Shown: positions 23,663-32,492 of the stretch, piece after piece
Layout: the number at the start of each line of letters is the position of its first letter
How positions within the stretch are numbered: position 1 is the first letter of the stretch
DNA from: DASXRA01 sp036558905
Lineage (GTDB): Bacteria; Actinomycetota; Actinomycetes; Mycobacteriales; Jatrophihabitantaceae
NCBI GenBank assembly: GCA_036558905.1
Contig: DATBER010000199.1
Span: 31,751-95,750 of the forward strand
Reading direction: 5' to 3'
DNA: 64,000 nucleotides
The notes under the pieces: generated by a model
Told to the model about the DNA's origin: nothing
Database searches by the model: none
Seen by the model: only the letters and a program-made list of their open reading frames with translations
Position numbers and translations under genes: made by a program

Positions 23663-26017
23663 ATGTTGACGTCAGGTTCTGCTCGTGAGACTGGTGTGGT
23701 GGCAAGCGCCGGCCGGCAGGCGAGGCTGTTCATCTCGTCGACCACGCTGCTGATCGCAGGCGGCGTGGCATGGGGGCTCGGGTTCGACGGGTTGGCGCAC
23801 GCGACGTGGACCGTCTGTACCGCGGTGGGTCTGGCGGTCGCGGTTGTGTGGACCGCGAGAGCCGTGTGGCGTCGGCAGCCGAACGTGGACGTCATCGCGC
23901 TGCTCGCACTCGTCGGCGCGCTCGTGGTCGGCGAACCGCTCGCGGGCGCGATGATCACCGTGATGCTGGCGAGTGGGCAACTGCTCGAGGCGCGAGCTGC
24001 CGACCGCGCTCGGCGAGATCTGAGCCTGCTGGCCGAGCGAGCGCCTCGCACGGCTCGCCGACGAGGGCAGGACGGTGTCGTCGAGGTCGCGGTGGACGGG
24101 GTCGCGGTCCAGGATCGGCTGCTCGTGGGCGCTGGCGAGATCGTGCCGGTGAATGGGCGGCTGCTCTGCTCGGCCTTACTGGACGAGTCGGCGTTGACCG
24201 GTGAGCCGTTCCCGATCGAGCGACCCGCAGGTGATGTTGTACGCAGTGGCGTCGTGAACGCCGGGCAACCATTCGACATGCTCGCAACGGCCACCGCGGC
24301 CGATTCCACGTACGCCGAAATGGTGCGCCTGGCCGAGCAGGCCCAGGCATCGTCGGCTCCGTTCGTACGTACCGCCGACCGGTTCGCCGGCATATTCGTG
24401 CCGCTGACGCTGCTGGTGGCCGGCATCGCGTGGGCGCTGAGCGGGGACCCGGTGCGCTCGGTCGCCGTACTGGTGGTCGCGACACCCTGCCCACTGTTGC
24501 TCGCTGCGCCTATCGCGATCATGTCCGGGCTCTCGCGGGCCGCGCGCGTGGGGGTCGTGGTCAAAGGCGGCAGCGCCCTGGAACGACTCGCCGCCGGCGA
24601 GGTCATGCTGTTCGACAAGACCGGCACGCTAACGGCGGGCCGGCCGAGCCTGGACCGTGTGGCGACCGCAGACAGCCAGGTCGACGCCGACGAGCTTCTG
24701 CGCCTCGCCGCCTCGGTGGACCAGGTGTCCCCGCATGTGCTGGCCAGCGCGATCGTCACCGCCGCAGCTCGCCGCGGGCTTCGGCTCGATTTGCCGACCG
24801 ACGTCACCGAGGTCCACGGATACGGCCTGGAGGGGGCCGTCGCCGACCGTCGGGTGCGCGTGGGCAAGGCGTCGTGGATCCTCGGTGACGATCCCCCGGC
24901 TTGGGCACGTCGCGTCCGCCGGCGCGCCGACCTCGACGGCTCCCTCACCGTCTTCGTCTCGGTCGACGGCGAGCCGGCCGGCGCCTTCCTGCTCGAAGAC
25001 CCGATCCGACCCGACGCACCCCGAATGGTGCGCAAACTACGCCGGGCGGGCATCGGCCGAGTGATTCTGCTGACGGGTGACCGGGCGGACACCTCCGAGA
25101 CGGTCGGCCGCATCGTCGGCGTGGACGCCGTGCTGGCCGAGCGCGACCCGGCCGGCAAGCTCGCCGCGGTCGAGCAGGAGTCCGCCGCCAGTCCGACGAT
25201 CATGGTCGGTGACGGCATAAACGACGCGCCCGCGCTCGCCGCGGCCGGCGCCGGCGTCGCACTGGCCGCACGCGGCGCAACCGCGTCGTCGGAAACGGCC
25301 GACGTCGTGCTGACCGTCGATCGCGTGGATGCGCTGGCCGATGCCATTCTGACGGCACGACGGTCCAAAGGGATCGCTCGGCAGAGCGTCCTCGTCGGCA
25401 TGGGTTTGTCACTCGCCGCGATGGGCGTCGCCGCGGTCGGCTACCTACCTCCCGCGGCCGGGGCGCTCCTGCAGGAAGGTATCGACGTGCTCGCGATCGC
25501 GATCGCGCTGCGCGCCGTACTGCCGACCCGCGGTCACGCCCGCTCACTGGCCGCTGCTGACATCGCGCTTGCCACCGAACTGCGTGCTCAACACGACGCG
25601 GTCCAGCCGGTCGTCGAGCAGACCCGGGCCGTCGCTGACGGTCTGTCCACCCAGGCCGTAGATCTGCGCCCCGTCCGCGATCTGTTGGGACGCCTCGAAC
25701 ATGAGTTGCTGCCCCACGAGCAGGCCGACGAGCGCCGACTTGTGCCCCTGGTCGCGCGGGTGCTCGGCAGCGCCGACGCCACCGCCGGCCTCAGCCGCAC
25801 CCACGCTGAGATCGAGCTCCAGATCGGGCACTTGCGCAGACTGCTGAGCGGGCTCTCCGACCAAACCGTCCGACCGGACGACGTGATCGAAATGCGCCGG
25901 CTCCTCTACGGTCTCTATGCCGTGCTCCGGCTCCACAATGCCCAGGAGGACGAGGCGTCGAGCAATCTGTCGCCGGCGGACGTCCGATCCGACTCCGTCG
26001 AGGCCGCGTCGATCTGA
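23663..26017 (+). CDS. P1B-type metal ATPase (TPCP type) with C-terminal hemerythrin domain
   Basis: The product is 784 aa. It has membrane segments near the N-terminus, an actuator domain with LTGEPFPIE, the metal-site motif TPCPL at residues 274-278, the phosphorylated Asp318 in FDKTGTLT, and the hinge VGDGINDAPAL. There is no N-terminal metal-binding domain. The last 140 residues form a hemerythrin-type HHE domain: AQHDAV near 642, LLPHEQADE near 685, RTHAEIE near 713 and RLHNAQEDE near 757. The TPCP motif with such a tail is the mark of P1B-5 pumps, proposed to move Fe2+ or Ni2+; the di-iron domain could sense oxygen. ATG 23663 has only a weak ribosome site. Confidence 0.92.
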   Translation: MLTSGSARETGVVASAGRQARLFISSTTLLIAGGVAWGLGFDGLAHATWTVCTAVGLAVAVVWTARAVWRRQPNVDVIALLALVGALVVGEPLAGAMITVMLASGQLLEARAADRARRDLSLLAERAPRTARRRGQDGVVEVAVDGVAVQDRLLVGAGEIVPVNGRLLCSALLDESALTGEPFPIERPAGDVVRSGVVNAGQPFDMLATATAADSTYAEMVRLAEQAQASSAPFVRTADRFAGIFVPLTLLVAGIAWALSGDPVRSVAVLVVATPCPLLLAAPIAIMSGLSRAARVGVVVKGGSALERLAAGEVMLFDKTGTLTAGRPSLDRVATADSQVDADELLRLAASVDQVSPHVLASAIVTAAARRGLRLDLPTDVTEVHGYGLEGAVADRRVRVGKASWILGDDPPAWARRVRRRADLDGSLTVFVSVDGEPAGAFLLEDPIRPDAPRMVRKLRRAGIGRVILLTGDRADTSETVGRIVGVDAVLAERDPAGKLAAVEQESAASPTIMVGDGINDAPALAAAGAGVALAARGATASSETADVVLTVDRVDALADAILTARRSKGIARQSVLVGMGLSLAAMGVAAVGYLPPAAGALLQEGIDVLAIAIALRAVLPTRGHARSLAAADIALATELRAQHDAVQPVVEQTRAVADGLSTQAVDLRPVRDLLGRLEHELLPHEQADERRLVPLVARVLGSADATAGLSRTHAEIELQIGHLRRLLSGLSDQTVRPDDVIEMRRLLYGLYAVLRLHNAQEDEASSNLSPADVRSDSVEAASI

Positions 26018-26124
26018 TCTCGCACTGCTTCGGAGCGAGCCACACCACCGAGCACGACGAGTGCGGGACCAGATCAATGGCTGTGATCGGTCACCGAGCC
26101 GCGATCCGGGTGCAGGCTGGATGG

Positions 26125-27057
26125 ATGCGATGCCGCGTCCGCTCCGCGTTGACCATGGTCGCCGTGATGTCGCTGGCTGCGGCCTGCAGCAGCACGCACG
26201 CCGCCGGGCCGGCCTCGACTACTCCCCCGGCAAAGCCCGCCACGCTCGGATCGCCGGCCTCAGCCACCGCGACGCGCACGGCAGACTCGCGGCAGCGTGC
26301 AGTTCCGACGCTCGATCACGTGGTGGTCGTCGTGCTCGAGAATCACTCGTACGGCGAGATTGTCGGCAGTCCCGACGCGCCGTTCATCGACTCCCTGGCC
26401 AAGGGCGGCGCGATGTTCACGCGGGCGTTCGCGGAGACCCATCCGAGCGAACCGAACTATCTTGCGCTGTTCTCCGGCGCGACCCAGGGCGTGACCGACG
26501 ATTCGTGTCCGCACACGTTCGCGGCGGCCAACCTGGCCCGTACCCTGCTCGACGCCGGCCGCACCTTCCGCGGTTACTCCGAAGGGTTGCCGTCGCCGGG
26601 ATACGTCGGATGCGGCAGCGGAGCGTACGCGCGCAAGCACAACCCCTGGGTGAACTTCAGCAACGTCCCGGCCGCGGCCAACCAGCCGTTCACCGCATTT
26701 CCGTCCGACTACGCCACATTGCCGGCGGTGTCGTTTGTGATCCCGGATCTCGACCACGACATGCACGACGGCACCGTTGCTCAGGCCGACCGGTGGCTGA
26801 GCGATCACCTCGGCACCTACGTTCCCTGGGCCAGCAGTCATCGCAGCATCCTCGTGCTGACCTGGGACGAGGACGATTCCAGCGCCGACAACCGGATTCC
26901 GACGATCATCGCCGGGGCCGCAGTCCGACCGGGTAACTACGACCAGCGCATCGACCACTACCGGCTTCTACGCACCCTTGCCGATGCGTATCACGTCGCG
27001 GCGCCCGGTGCCGCAAGCACCGCAACGCCCATCACCGACATCTGGCTGGACCACTGA
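26125..27057 (+). CDS. Secreted phosphoesterase (acid phosphatase family) lipoprotein
   Basis: The protein belongs to the phosphoesterase family that includes acid phosphatases and phospholipase C. It shows VVVVLENHSYGEIVG, THPSEPNYLALFSG, VIPDLDHDMHDG and LTWDEDDSSADNRIPTI, which hold the metal ligands. The start at ATG 26125 gives a compact lipoprotein signal ending in the lipobox LAAAC, followed by a Thr/Pro/Ala-rich linker; an ATG 16 codons upstream (26077) is possible but spoils the signal. It is likely anchored outside the membrane and cleaves phosphate esters. It follows the ATPase gene by about 110 bases. Confidence 0.88.
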   Translation: MRCRVRSALTMVAVMSLAAACSSTHAAGPASTTPPAKPATLGSPASATATRTADSRQRAVPTLDHVVVVVLENHSYGEIVGSPDAPFIDSLAKGGAMFTRAFAETHPSEPNYLALFSGATQGVTDDSCPHTFAAANLARTLLDAGRTFRGYSEGLPSPGYVGCGSGAYARKHNPWVNFSNVPAAANQPFTAFPSDYATLPAVSFVIPDLDHDMHDGTVAQADRWLSDHLGTYVPWASSHRSILVLTWDEDDSSADNRIPTIIAGAAVRPGNYDQRIDHYRLLRTLADAYHVAAPGAASTATPITDIWLDH

Positions 27058-27084
27058 CCCGCGATCAGCCGATCGCCGGTTCGC

Positions 27085-27110
27085 GCGGCGGCAACCTGGG
27101 TTGCTGCCGC
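27085..27110. terminator. Bidirectional terminator hairpin
   Basis: An 11-bp stem with one G-U pair (27085-27095 with 27100-27110) closes the loop CTGG between two convergent genes, 27 bases from either stop. This position suits a shared terminator. Confidence 0.65.
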
Positions 27111-27135
27111 TCACTACCCCGACAGCCGAAGCTTG

Positions 27136-27345
27136 TTATGCGTGGACGTCGACCGGCTCCAACCGCAGCGCGAGCGTCGGGCAGACGGCCACGGCGCGCC
27201 GCGCGTCGACCAGATCGTCGTCGGCGAAGCGCGCGCGGCCGATCAACGGGTAGCCCCACTCGTCCACGCGGATCGCCCCAGGAAGCAGCTGCGCGCACAG
27301 GCCGTGCGCCTGGCAGCGGGTCCAGTCGATCTGCAGTTCTTTCAC
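27136..27345 (-). CDS. Small ferredoxin
   Basis: The 69-aa protein has the pattern CQAHGLCAQLLP near residue 10 and VAVCPTLAL near residue 54. With His in place of the second Cys this is the three-cysteine form of small actinobacterial ferredoxins, which bind 3Fe-4S or an incomplete 4Fe-4S cluster. Acidic residues dominate, as usual for such carriers. It overlaps the NuoF-like gene by ATGA and is the last gene of the redox operon, so it is probably the soluble electron donor or acceptor of that system. Confidence 0.9.
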   Translation of the reverse strand: MKELQIDWTRCQAHGLCAQLLPGAIRVDEWGYPLIGRARFADDDLVDARRAVAVCPTLALRLEPVDVHA

Positions 27346-28583
27346 GGCCGGTCACCGGTCCCGAGGGGAAGCTGACCGCGGATCGGTCGCCCGCAGCCGC
27401 CGTACCTGCGGTGCAGTTCGATCTCGCTGCGTAGCGCGACGAGCCCGCTGGCCAGGAATCGGGCTGCGCCGTCCGGATGGGCACAGGCGCCCCGCCCGAT
27501 CGCCAACGCGGCGTGGCGTCGCAGCGCAGGCTCGGCGCTCACCCCGCCGCGGGCCAGATCCGCCACGTCGCGGGCGAGGGCGTCGAGCCCGAACCGGCAC
27601 GGCCCGCACCGTTGCATCGACTGGGCGGCCAGCCACCAGGCGACCCGGGAAAGCTCGCCGAGGGCGCAGGTGGCCCGGTCGAGTGCGAGCACGACTCCGG
27701 CGCCGAGCGTGCCGCCCACCGCAGCGAGCCCGGCCCGCGAGAGCGGCAGATCGGCCCGGGGTGCCAGCCAGGTGCCGTGGTACCCGCCGACCACCACCGC
27801 GGTCGGACCGTGAGCGTCGGTGACGGCGAGGACCGCGCCGAGCGGCGTGCCGAGGGGCACTTCCAGGACGCCCGGTCGGTCCACGGCGCCGCCGACGGTG
27901 AGCAGCGTCGTGCCGGGCTCCTCGCGTGATCCGACGCCGGCGAATGCGGCCGCCCCCATACCCGCCAGTACGGTCAGCTGGGCGAAGGTCTCCGCGTTCG
28001 ACAGGAACACGCCGTCGGCGGTGGGCAGCCGCCGCCGTCCGGGTGGCACGGCGGGCCGCCCGTCGAGGCCGCTGAGCACCGCGCGGGCCTCCCCGGCCAC
28101 GAACCCGGCGGAGACGGCGTGCACCCGGAAGTGTGGCCCGTCCGGGCGCTCTCGCTGCGCCGTGCCGAGAGCGGCCAGGATTCCCGGGTCGTGATGCACG
28201 GCCACGTACACCTCGCCCGCACCGATCGCGGCGGCTACGAGCGCGGCACCGTCGAGGACGAGGTGCGGGAACCGGGCGAGCAGCAGCCGGTCCTTGTGGC
28301 TGGCCGGTTCGCTCTCGGCGGCATTGACGACGACGCGCCGTCCCCGGCGTATGCCGCGCAGCTTGCGGGCAACGGGAAAGCCCGCGCCACCCCGACCCGC
28401 GAGTCCAACGGCATCACAAGCCTCGATCAGCGCAGGCAGCGGCATCACAGGGACGGGACCGTGCAACTGCCGGTGCAGGTCCAATGTCACGACGTCGGCG
28501 ACGTCGAATCCGCGCAGCAGGCGGACGTTCCCGATGCACCCGGCCGGCATCCGAACGGCTGACGCGCTGCCCAGCGCGGTCAT
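27342..28583 (-). CDS. NuoF-like NADH-binding flavoprotein
   Basis: This 413-aa protein resembles subunit F of NADH dehydrogenase. GLAGRGGAGFPVARKL is the NADH/FMN-binding loop and NAAESEPASHKDR follows as in the family. Near residue 335 the Fe-S motif reads SMQRCGPCR where NuoF has SCGKCTPCR, so the first Cys ligand is Met; the distal Cys appears in GRGACAHPDG. It starts at ATG 28583, overlapping the membrane cytochrome gene by ATGA. Given its neighbours (ApbE, a ferric-reductase-like membrane protein, ferredoxin) it probably passes electrons between a pyridine nucleotide or ferredoxin and the membrane. It is not part of complex I. Confidence 0.87.
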   Translation of the reverse strand: MTALGSASAVRMPAGCIGNVRLLRGFDVADVVTLDLHRQLHGPVPVMPLPALIEACDAVGLAGRGGAGFPVARKLRGIRRGRRVVVNAAESEPASHKDRLLLARFPHLVLDGAALVAAAIGAGEVYVAVHHDPGILAALGTAQRERPDGPHFRVHAVSAGFVAGEARAVLSGLDGRPAVPPGRRRLPTADGVFLSNAETFAQLTVLAGMGAAAFAGVGSREEPGTTLLTVGGAVDRPGVLEVPLGTPLGAVLAVTDAHGPTAVVVGGYHGTWLAPRADLPLSRAGLAAVGGTLGAGVVLALDRATCALGELSRVAWWLAAQSMQRCGPCRFGLDALARDVADLARGGVSAEPALRRHAALAIGRGACAHPDGAARFLASGLVALRSEIELHRRYGGCGRPIRGQLPLGTGDRP

Positions 28584-29158
28584 CGCACGACTCTCGCCCG
28601 CTCGACCGGATGGGCCGATTGGCCGTCCAGGGCCGAAAGCCGGGCCAGGACCGCCACCATCACGGCGCCGATGCAGCCCAGCACGAGCACAACGACCCAG
28701 CGCTGCCCACGGTCCGTGCCGGCCAGCAACCCGTGCACGACCGCGGCCAGCCAGGCCGGGTAGGCCAGCGCGTGCAGCGCCCGCCACGTCACGGCCCCGA
28801 CCCGCGACGCGGCGAGCCGGCCGCGGGCAGCGCCCAGGGCGGCGACGAACAGGAACGTGTACATCGCGATCGAGCCGAGAGCAACCGCGCCGGGTCGGTA
28901 GTGCGCCGCGAACGGGATGAGCGCGCCGGCCACTCCCACGTGCGCCTTCGCATCGAGCACCAGCGTGGTCACGTGCACCGCAATCAGGCTGAGCCCCAGA
29001 GCGGCGGCGGTGCGGTGCACGTACTGGACGACGACGCGAGTCGACGCCGTCCGGGTGGTCATCGAGCCGAGGGCACCGAGAACGACGGCGACGCTGAGCA
29101 GGAGCATCGCCGACAGCCCCGCGCCCCGCGCGGTGAACCACAGCGCGTTGGCGCTCAC
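28580..29158 (-). CDS. Ferric-reductase-like transmembrane cytochrome
   Basis: The 192-aa membrane protein has about six membrane segments. His residues in VQYVHRTAAALGL, LIAVHVTTLVL, WRALHALAYPAW and AAVVHGLLAG are placed as heme-b ligand pairs in the ferric-reductase/YedZ fold. The start is GTG 29158, overlapping the ApbE stop as GTGA. There is no attached flavin or NADPH domain, so electrons must come from partners; the NuoF-like protein and ferredoxin encoded just downstream are the obvious ones. The final acceptor outside the membrane is unknown. Confidence 0.85.
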   Translation of the reverse strand: MSANALWFTARGAGLSAMLLLSVAVVLGALGSMTTRTASTRVVVQYVHRTAAALGLSLIAVHVTTLVLDAKAHVGVAGALIPFAAHYRPGAVALGSIAMYTFLFVAALGAARGRLAASRVGAVTWRALHALAYPAWLAAVVHGLLAGTDRGQRWVVVLVLGCIGAVMVAVLARLSALDGQSAHPVERARVVR

Positions 29159-30063
29159 GACGCCATCGCCTCGCGCACCGGCCAGCCGGGCGTGCTGGCG
29201 ATCGATCCGTCGCGATGCACGAGCCGAGCCGCGAAGCCGCGCTCGGCCAGCCAGTCCAGGGCCGGCTCGCCGAGCACGATCGCGGCGGTGCTGGCCGTGT
29301 TCGCACTCAGGGCCGATGAGCCGGCGACGGTTGCGGTACGCCAGCATCCGTCCGCCGGTCGGCCGGTGCGCGGATCGATGATGTGATGGACGGAGTTCCC
29401 GCCGCGCTGCCAACGACGCACGATCGTGGTCGAGGTGGCCAGGCCACCGTGGTGCAGCACGACCACCTCGCCGGGGCCGCCTTCGCGTTCGGCCACCGAC
29501 AGCGGCCAGCCGCCGGCGCGATCGCCGGCCACCGCGAGGTCACCGCCGAGCTCGACGAGCACCGCCGTGCCGTGTTGCCGGTGCAGTTCCCGCGCGGCGC
29601 GATCGGCGATGCGCGCCTTACCGGTTGCGCCGAGGTCCAGCCCAAAGCCTGACGGGACGGTGAGGATCCCCGCCGAGCGGTCGAGCCGGACTTCACGCCA
29701 GCCGGAAGAGGGCCGCGCCGGTGCCGGCGCGGGTCCATCGGGCCGCACGTCCGCGATGTCGCGGTCGTAGCCCCAGCGGACCAGATCCCGGCCGACCGTG
29801 GGGTCGACGGCACCGTCGGTCCACCGCGCGGCGTCCAGAGCGCATGCGACGAGGTCGGCCAGTTCCCGTGGTACCGCAACCGGCTTGCCGGCCAGGGCGT
29901 TCGCCCGGCTCAGGACCGAATCGGCGCGAAAGCGGCTGGCCTGGTGGTCGATCCGCGCGAGTATTGCCGCCAGATCGACCGCGGCGGAGTCGAGCACCTC
30001 GGCGCGCTCCACGACCAGGCGCACCGTGCAGCTCCACGCCCGCCACGTCCGCACCGCGGTCAT
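29155..30063 (-). CDS. apbE: FAD:protein FMN transferase (ApbE family)
   Basis: The 302-aa protein has the ApbE hallmarks GLDLGATGKARIAD and SVHHIIDPRTGRPA, the latter holding the Mg2+ site. ApbE cuts FAD and attaches FMN through a phosphoester bond to a Thr or Ser of a target protein. No signal peptide or lipobox is visible, unlike many ApbE proteins, so it may act inside the cell or reach the outside by another path. ATG 30063 overlaps the small membrane protein gene by ATGA. No protein in the operon shows the usual SGAT-type flavinylation motif. Confidence 0.92.
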   Translation of the reverse strand: MTAVRTWRAWSCTVRLVVERAEVLDSAAVDLAAILARIDHQASRFRADSVLSRANALAGKPVAVPRELADLVACALDAARWTDGAVDPTVGRDLVRWGYDRDIADVRPDGPAPAPARPSSGWREVRLDRSAGILTVPSGFGLDLGATGKARIADRAARELHRQHGTAVLVELGGDLAVAGDRAGGWPLSVAEREGGPGEVVVLHHGGLATSTTIVRRWQRGGNSVHHIIDPRTGRPADGCWRTATVAGSSALSANTASTAAIVLGEPALDWLAERGFAARLVHRDGSIASTPGWPVREAMAS

Positions 30064-30323
30064 GACCCGTTGCTTCCACCGACCGGCGGCTGGTTCTGCT
30101 GCGGAACCGAGACCTGCCCACCTCCGACACTCGTACTGCCGCCATCGTCGTCGTTGCGCCCGCTCGTGGCCGTGTTGCCGGAATGGGTCGCCGCGTACGA
30201 GTTCGCGATCTTGGCGACGAATACTCCGGTAAGCGCGACAGTTCCGGCTACAAGCGCCGAGCAGGCAACGAGGGCGCGGTTGAGCACCGGGCTGCGCCCA
30301 CGCGGCGGCGGGTAGCTGGCCAA
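30060..30323 (-). CDS. Small single-TM protein leading the ApbE operon
   Basis: The likely start is TTG 30323, eight bases after GAGGAGG, giving 87 aa. A single membrane segment (about residues 18-40, ALVACSALVAGTVALTGVFV) is followed by an outward Ser/Gly/Asn/Asp-rich tail with QNQPPVGG. I do not recognise a family. It is the first gene of the redox operon and overlaps apbE by ATGA. It could be a small scaffold for the membrane complex or carry an unusual flavin attachment site (the tail has NTATSG), but neither is shown. Confidence 0.75.
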   Translation of the reverse strand: MASYPPPRGRSPVLNRALVACSALVAGTVALTGVFVAKIANSYAATHSGNTATSGRNDDDGGSTSVGGGQVSVPQQNQPPVGGSNGS

Positions 30324-30520
30324 TTCACGGCCCTCCTCGTGCCAGGGCCCTCCTGACTGAGTTAATGGTCGAACGCGTCTCTCCCAGGCGCGTCTCAATA
30401 CATCGTGCGTTTGCTCAGCCTGGATCCGCAACGACTTGCCGCAAGGCACAGCTGCCTCAGACGGTCTTGAGAGCTCGATCGGGCACTGCGCCTCGCGACG
30501 GGCTCGAAGAGGAACGCGCG

Positions 30521-31966
30521 CTAGTGGTGCTCGCCCGCACCGTGCCGGTCTGCCGACTGTGTTCTCTTGCCGTGTCCGCTCTTGCCGTGTCGGCTCGCCT
30601 TGCTGCGGCTGCGCCTGTCATGTCCAGGCTGCGCGCCGTGCCGGTTGTGGTGCGGCCTGGGCGAACGGCGCGGGTGAGCTGACGTGGGTTGCTCGCCGCG
30701 ATGTCCGGCCGCGGCCGCGAGTCGCGCCGGTGCCGACGGCGGTGCCGGTGTCGGCGTAGGCCGGAGCGCCGGGCGGCCCTTTGGCGGGGCGGCAGGTGTG
30801 ACACCGGCCTGCGGCGCAGGCGCGGTCGGCAAAGCGGCCTGAGGTGCGGCGCGGGGCGCCGGTCCGCGCGGTGCGGACCCGGCAGGGACCAGGGTGGCGA
30901 TCACCAGCGTGCACCCGGCGATCATGCTGCCGGCGGCGACCGCGAAGACGCCGATGCGCCGTCGTGGGGTGCGCGCGGCAACCGCAGCTGGCGGCGGTTC
31001 GGCGACCGGCCGTCCGAGCATCAGGATCTCGTCGGCGAGCGAGCCGCCGCCGGCGACTTCGTCGAGCAGATCCGCCGCGCGGCCGGCGGCTGGTCGGTCG
31101 AGTGGATCGAGTGCCGTCATGTCCGCGAGTACGGCGCGCAGGCCATCACTGGCAAGGCGCGGGAGGGTCGCCGACCGGGTGAGCCGGGCCGTTGCGGTCG
31201 CAACCCCGTCGCCGGGGTAGGCAAGCATCCCGGTCAGGGCTTCGATCAGGACAAGGCCGAGGGAGTAGATATCAGTTGCCGGACTCACTCGGTCGCCGCG
31301 AACCTGCTCGGGACTGAGGTAGTTCGGGGTGCCTATGGTCACGTCGGTGTTCGCGGAGCGGGTGCTGTCGACGGCTGTGGCGATGCCGAAGTCGGCCAGC
31401 TTCGGTGCGGCGAGGTCGGACTCGGTCTTGCCTGGGATGAGGATATTGGACGGTTTGACGTCGCAGTGCACAATTCCCTGGGCGTGGACATACGCCAAGG
31501 TTCGGCACATCGCGACGCCGAGCCGGGCCGCCTGCACCTCGGTCAACGTCGAGTCGCGAATCCACTCGGCAAGGGTTGGTCCGGTGACCAGTTCGGTCAC
31601 GAGGTACGCCGGTGTCGGCCCATGACCGCCGTCCGCATCGAGAACCGCGATCAGCCCAGGGTCATCCAGCGCGGACAGCACGTCCATCTCGTGGCGAGTA
31701 CCGCCGCCCGCGTCGATGACGGCGGCCAGCGGGCGGGAGAGTTTGACCGCCACCTGCCGTCCGGTGCGGCGGTCGTGGGCCCGGTGCACCGTCGACATCC
31801 CACCGCGGCCGATGACCTGTCCCAGTTCGTAGCGGTCGTTCAACAGACTTCCGGGACCAGGACCCGCTCGCGACGACAACGGCACAGCAGCGGCAGACGG
31901 CCGGGTGGCCGGACCGGGCGCCCGATCGCGCGCCACCCCTACCCGTCGGGCCTCGCTACTGAACAT
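30521..31966 (-). CDS. Serine/threonine protein kinase with one TM segment
   Basis: The 481-aa protein has an N-terminal kinase domain: glycine loop IGRGGMSTVH, Lys in VAVKL, catalytic loop HCDVKPSNIL (HCD instead of HRD, which is tolerated in kinases), DFGIA, and the activation segment ending GTPNYLSPEQ. One membrane segment lies near residues 355-378. The outer tail is rich in Pro and Ala, then in His, Arg and Lys, and has no PASTA repeats. It probably senses or anchors at the cell wall and phosphorylates cytoplasmic targets. The ApbE operon follows in the same direction after about 200 bases. Confidence 0.92.
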   Translation of the reverse strand: MFSSEARRVGVARDRAPGPATRPSAAAVPLSSRAGPGPGSLLNDRYELGQVIGRGGMSTVHRAHDRRTGRQVAVKLSRPLAAVIDAGGGTRHEMDVLSALDDPGLIAVLDADGGHGPTPAYLVTELVTGPTLAEWIRDSTLTEVQAARLGVAMCRTLAYVHAQGIVHCDVKPSNILIPGKTESDLAAPKLADFGIATAVDSTRSANTDVTIGTPNYLSPEQVRGDRVSPATDIYSLGLVLIEALTGMLAYPGDGVATATARLTRSATLPRLASDGLRAVLADMTALDPLDRPAAGRAADLLDEVAGGGSLADEILMLGRPVAEPPPAAVAARTPRRRIGVFAVAAGSMIAGCTLVIATLVPAGSAPRGPAPRAAPQAALPTAPAPQAGVTPAAPPKGRPALRPTPTPAPPSAPARLAAAAGHRGEQPTSAHPRRSPRPHHNRHGAQPGHDRRSRSKASRHGKSGHGKRTQSADRHGAGEHH

Positions 31967-32039
31967 CCCGCACTATCGCGTTGATCACGATCGCCGCGGC
32001 GGCGGCGATCAGCCCGACGGTGTGCGGGACGGTGAGCAT
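31956..32039 (-). CDS. Possible 27-aa membrane peptide before the kinase
   Basis: ATG 32039 to TAG 31956 encodes a peptide whose middle (VGLIAAAAAIVINAIV) would span a membrane and whose end overlaps the kinase start by 11 bases. Codon third positions are G/C-rich. No good ribosome site is present. It could be a leader peptide coupled to the kinase or chance. Confidence 0.25.
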   Translation of the reverse strand: MLTVPHTVGLIAAAAAIVINAIVRDVQ

Positions 32040-32492
32040 GGACGCTTCGTGGCCGCGCCCCACGTTCGGGCGCGTGCCTCCGCCGGCGCGAACCGCATGC
32101 TCGCCGCCGACGCCGTCGTCACCATCGCCGTCATGCGCCCCCCATCGCCGACAGTTGCATCGCCTCCATAGCGCAGAGGCCCACCCGGGCTCGAGAACAC
32201 GGCCCTAGCGCGGTCGCCCCCGCCCCACGGGCCGCATCATCACTCCCGCGACCAGGACATTGCACCACCCGGAACGGGTGAGCAGGTGGAGGTCCGGAAA
32301 GGCGATCGCGTGAGTGTCGCTGGGCGACCGCCACTGACGGCCGAACGGTTCGAACACTGCGACCGAAGCCGGGCGATCCTCGCGAGTACGCACTGCAGCG
32401 CCCCGTCGCGTACGAGCGCCGGGACCAAGGTCTCTCCAAGTCAGGCGCTTGGCCGGTTCCGGCGGGCGGGTAGTGCGGGAAGGCTCGGTGTC
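32040..32492. other. Divergent intergenic region between kinase and ABC exporter
   Basis: No frame here combines good codon use with a ribosome site. The region must carry the promoters of the kinase (leftward) and of the ABC transporter (rightward). No DosR-like box, repeat or strong hairpin was seen. Confidence 0.5.
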
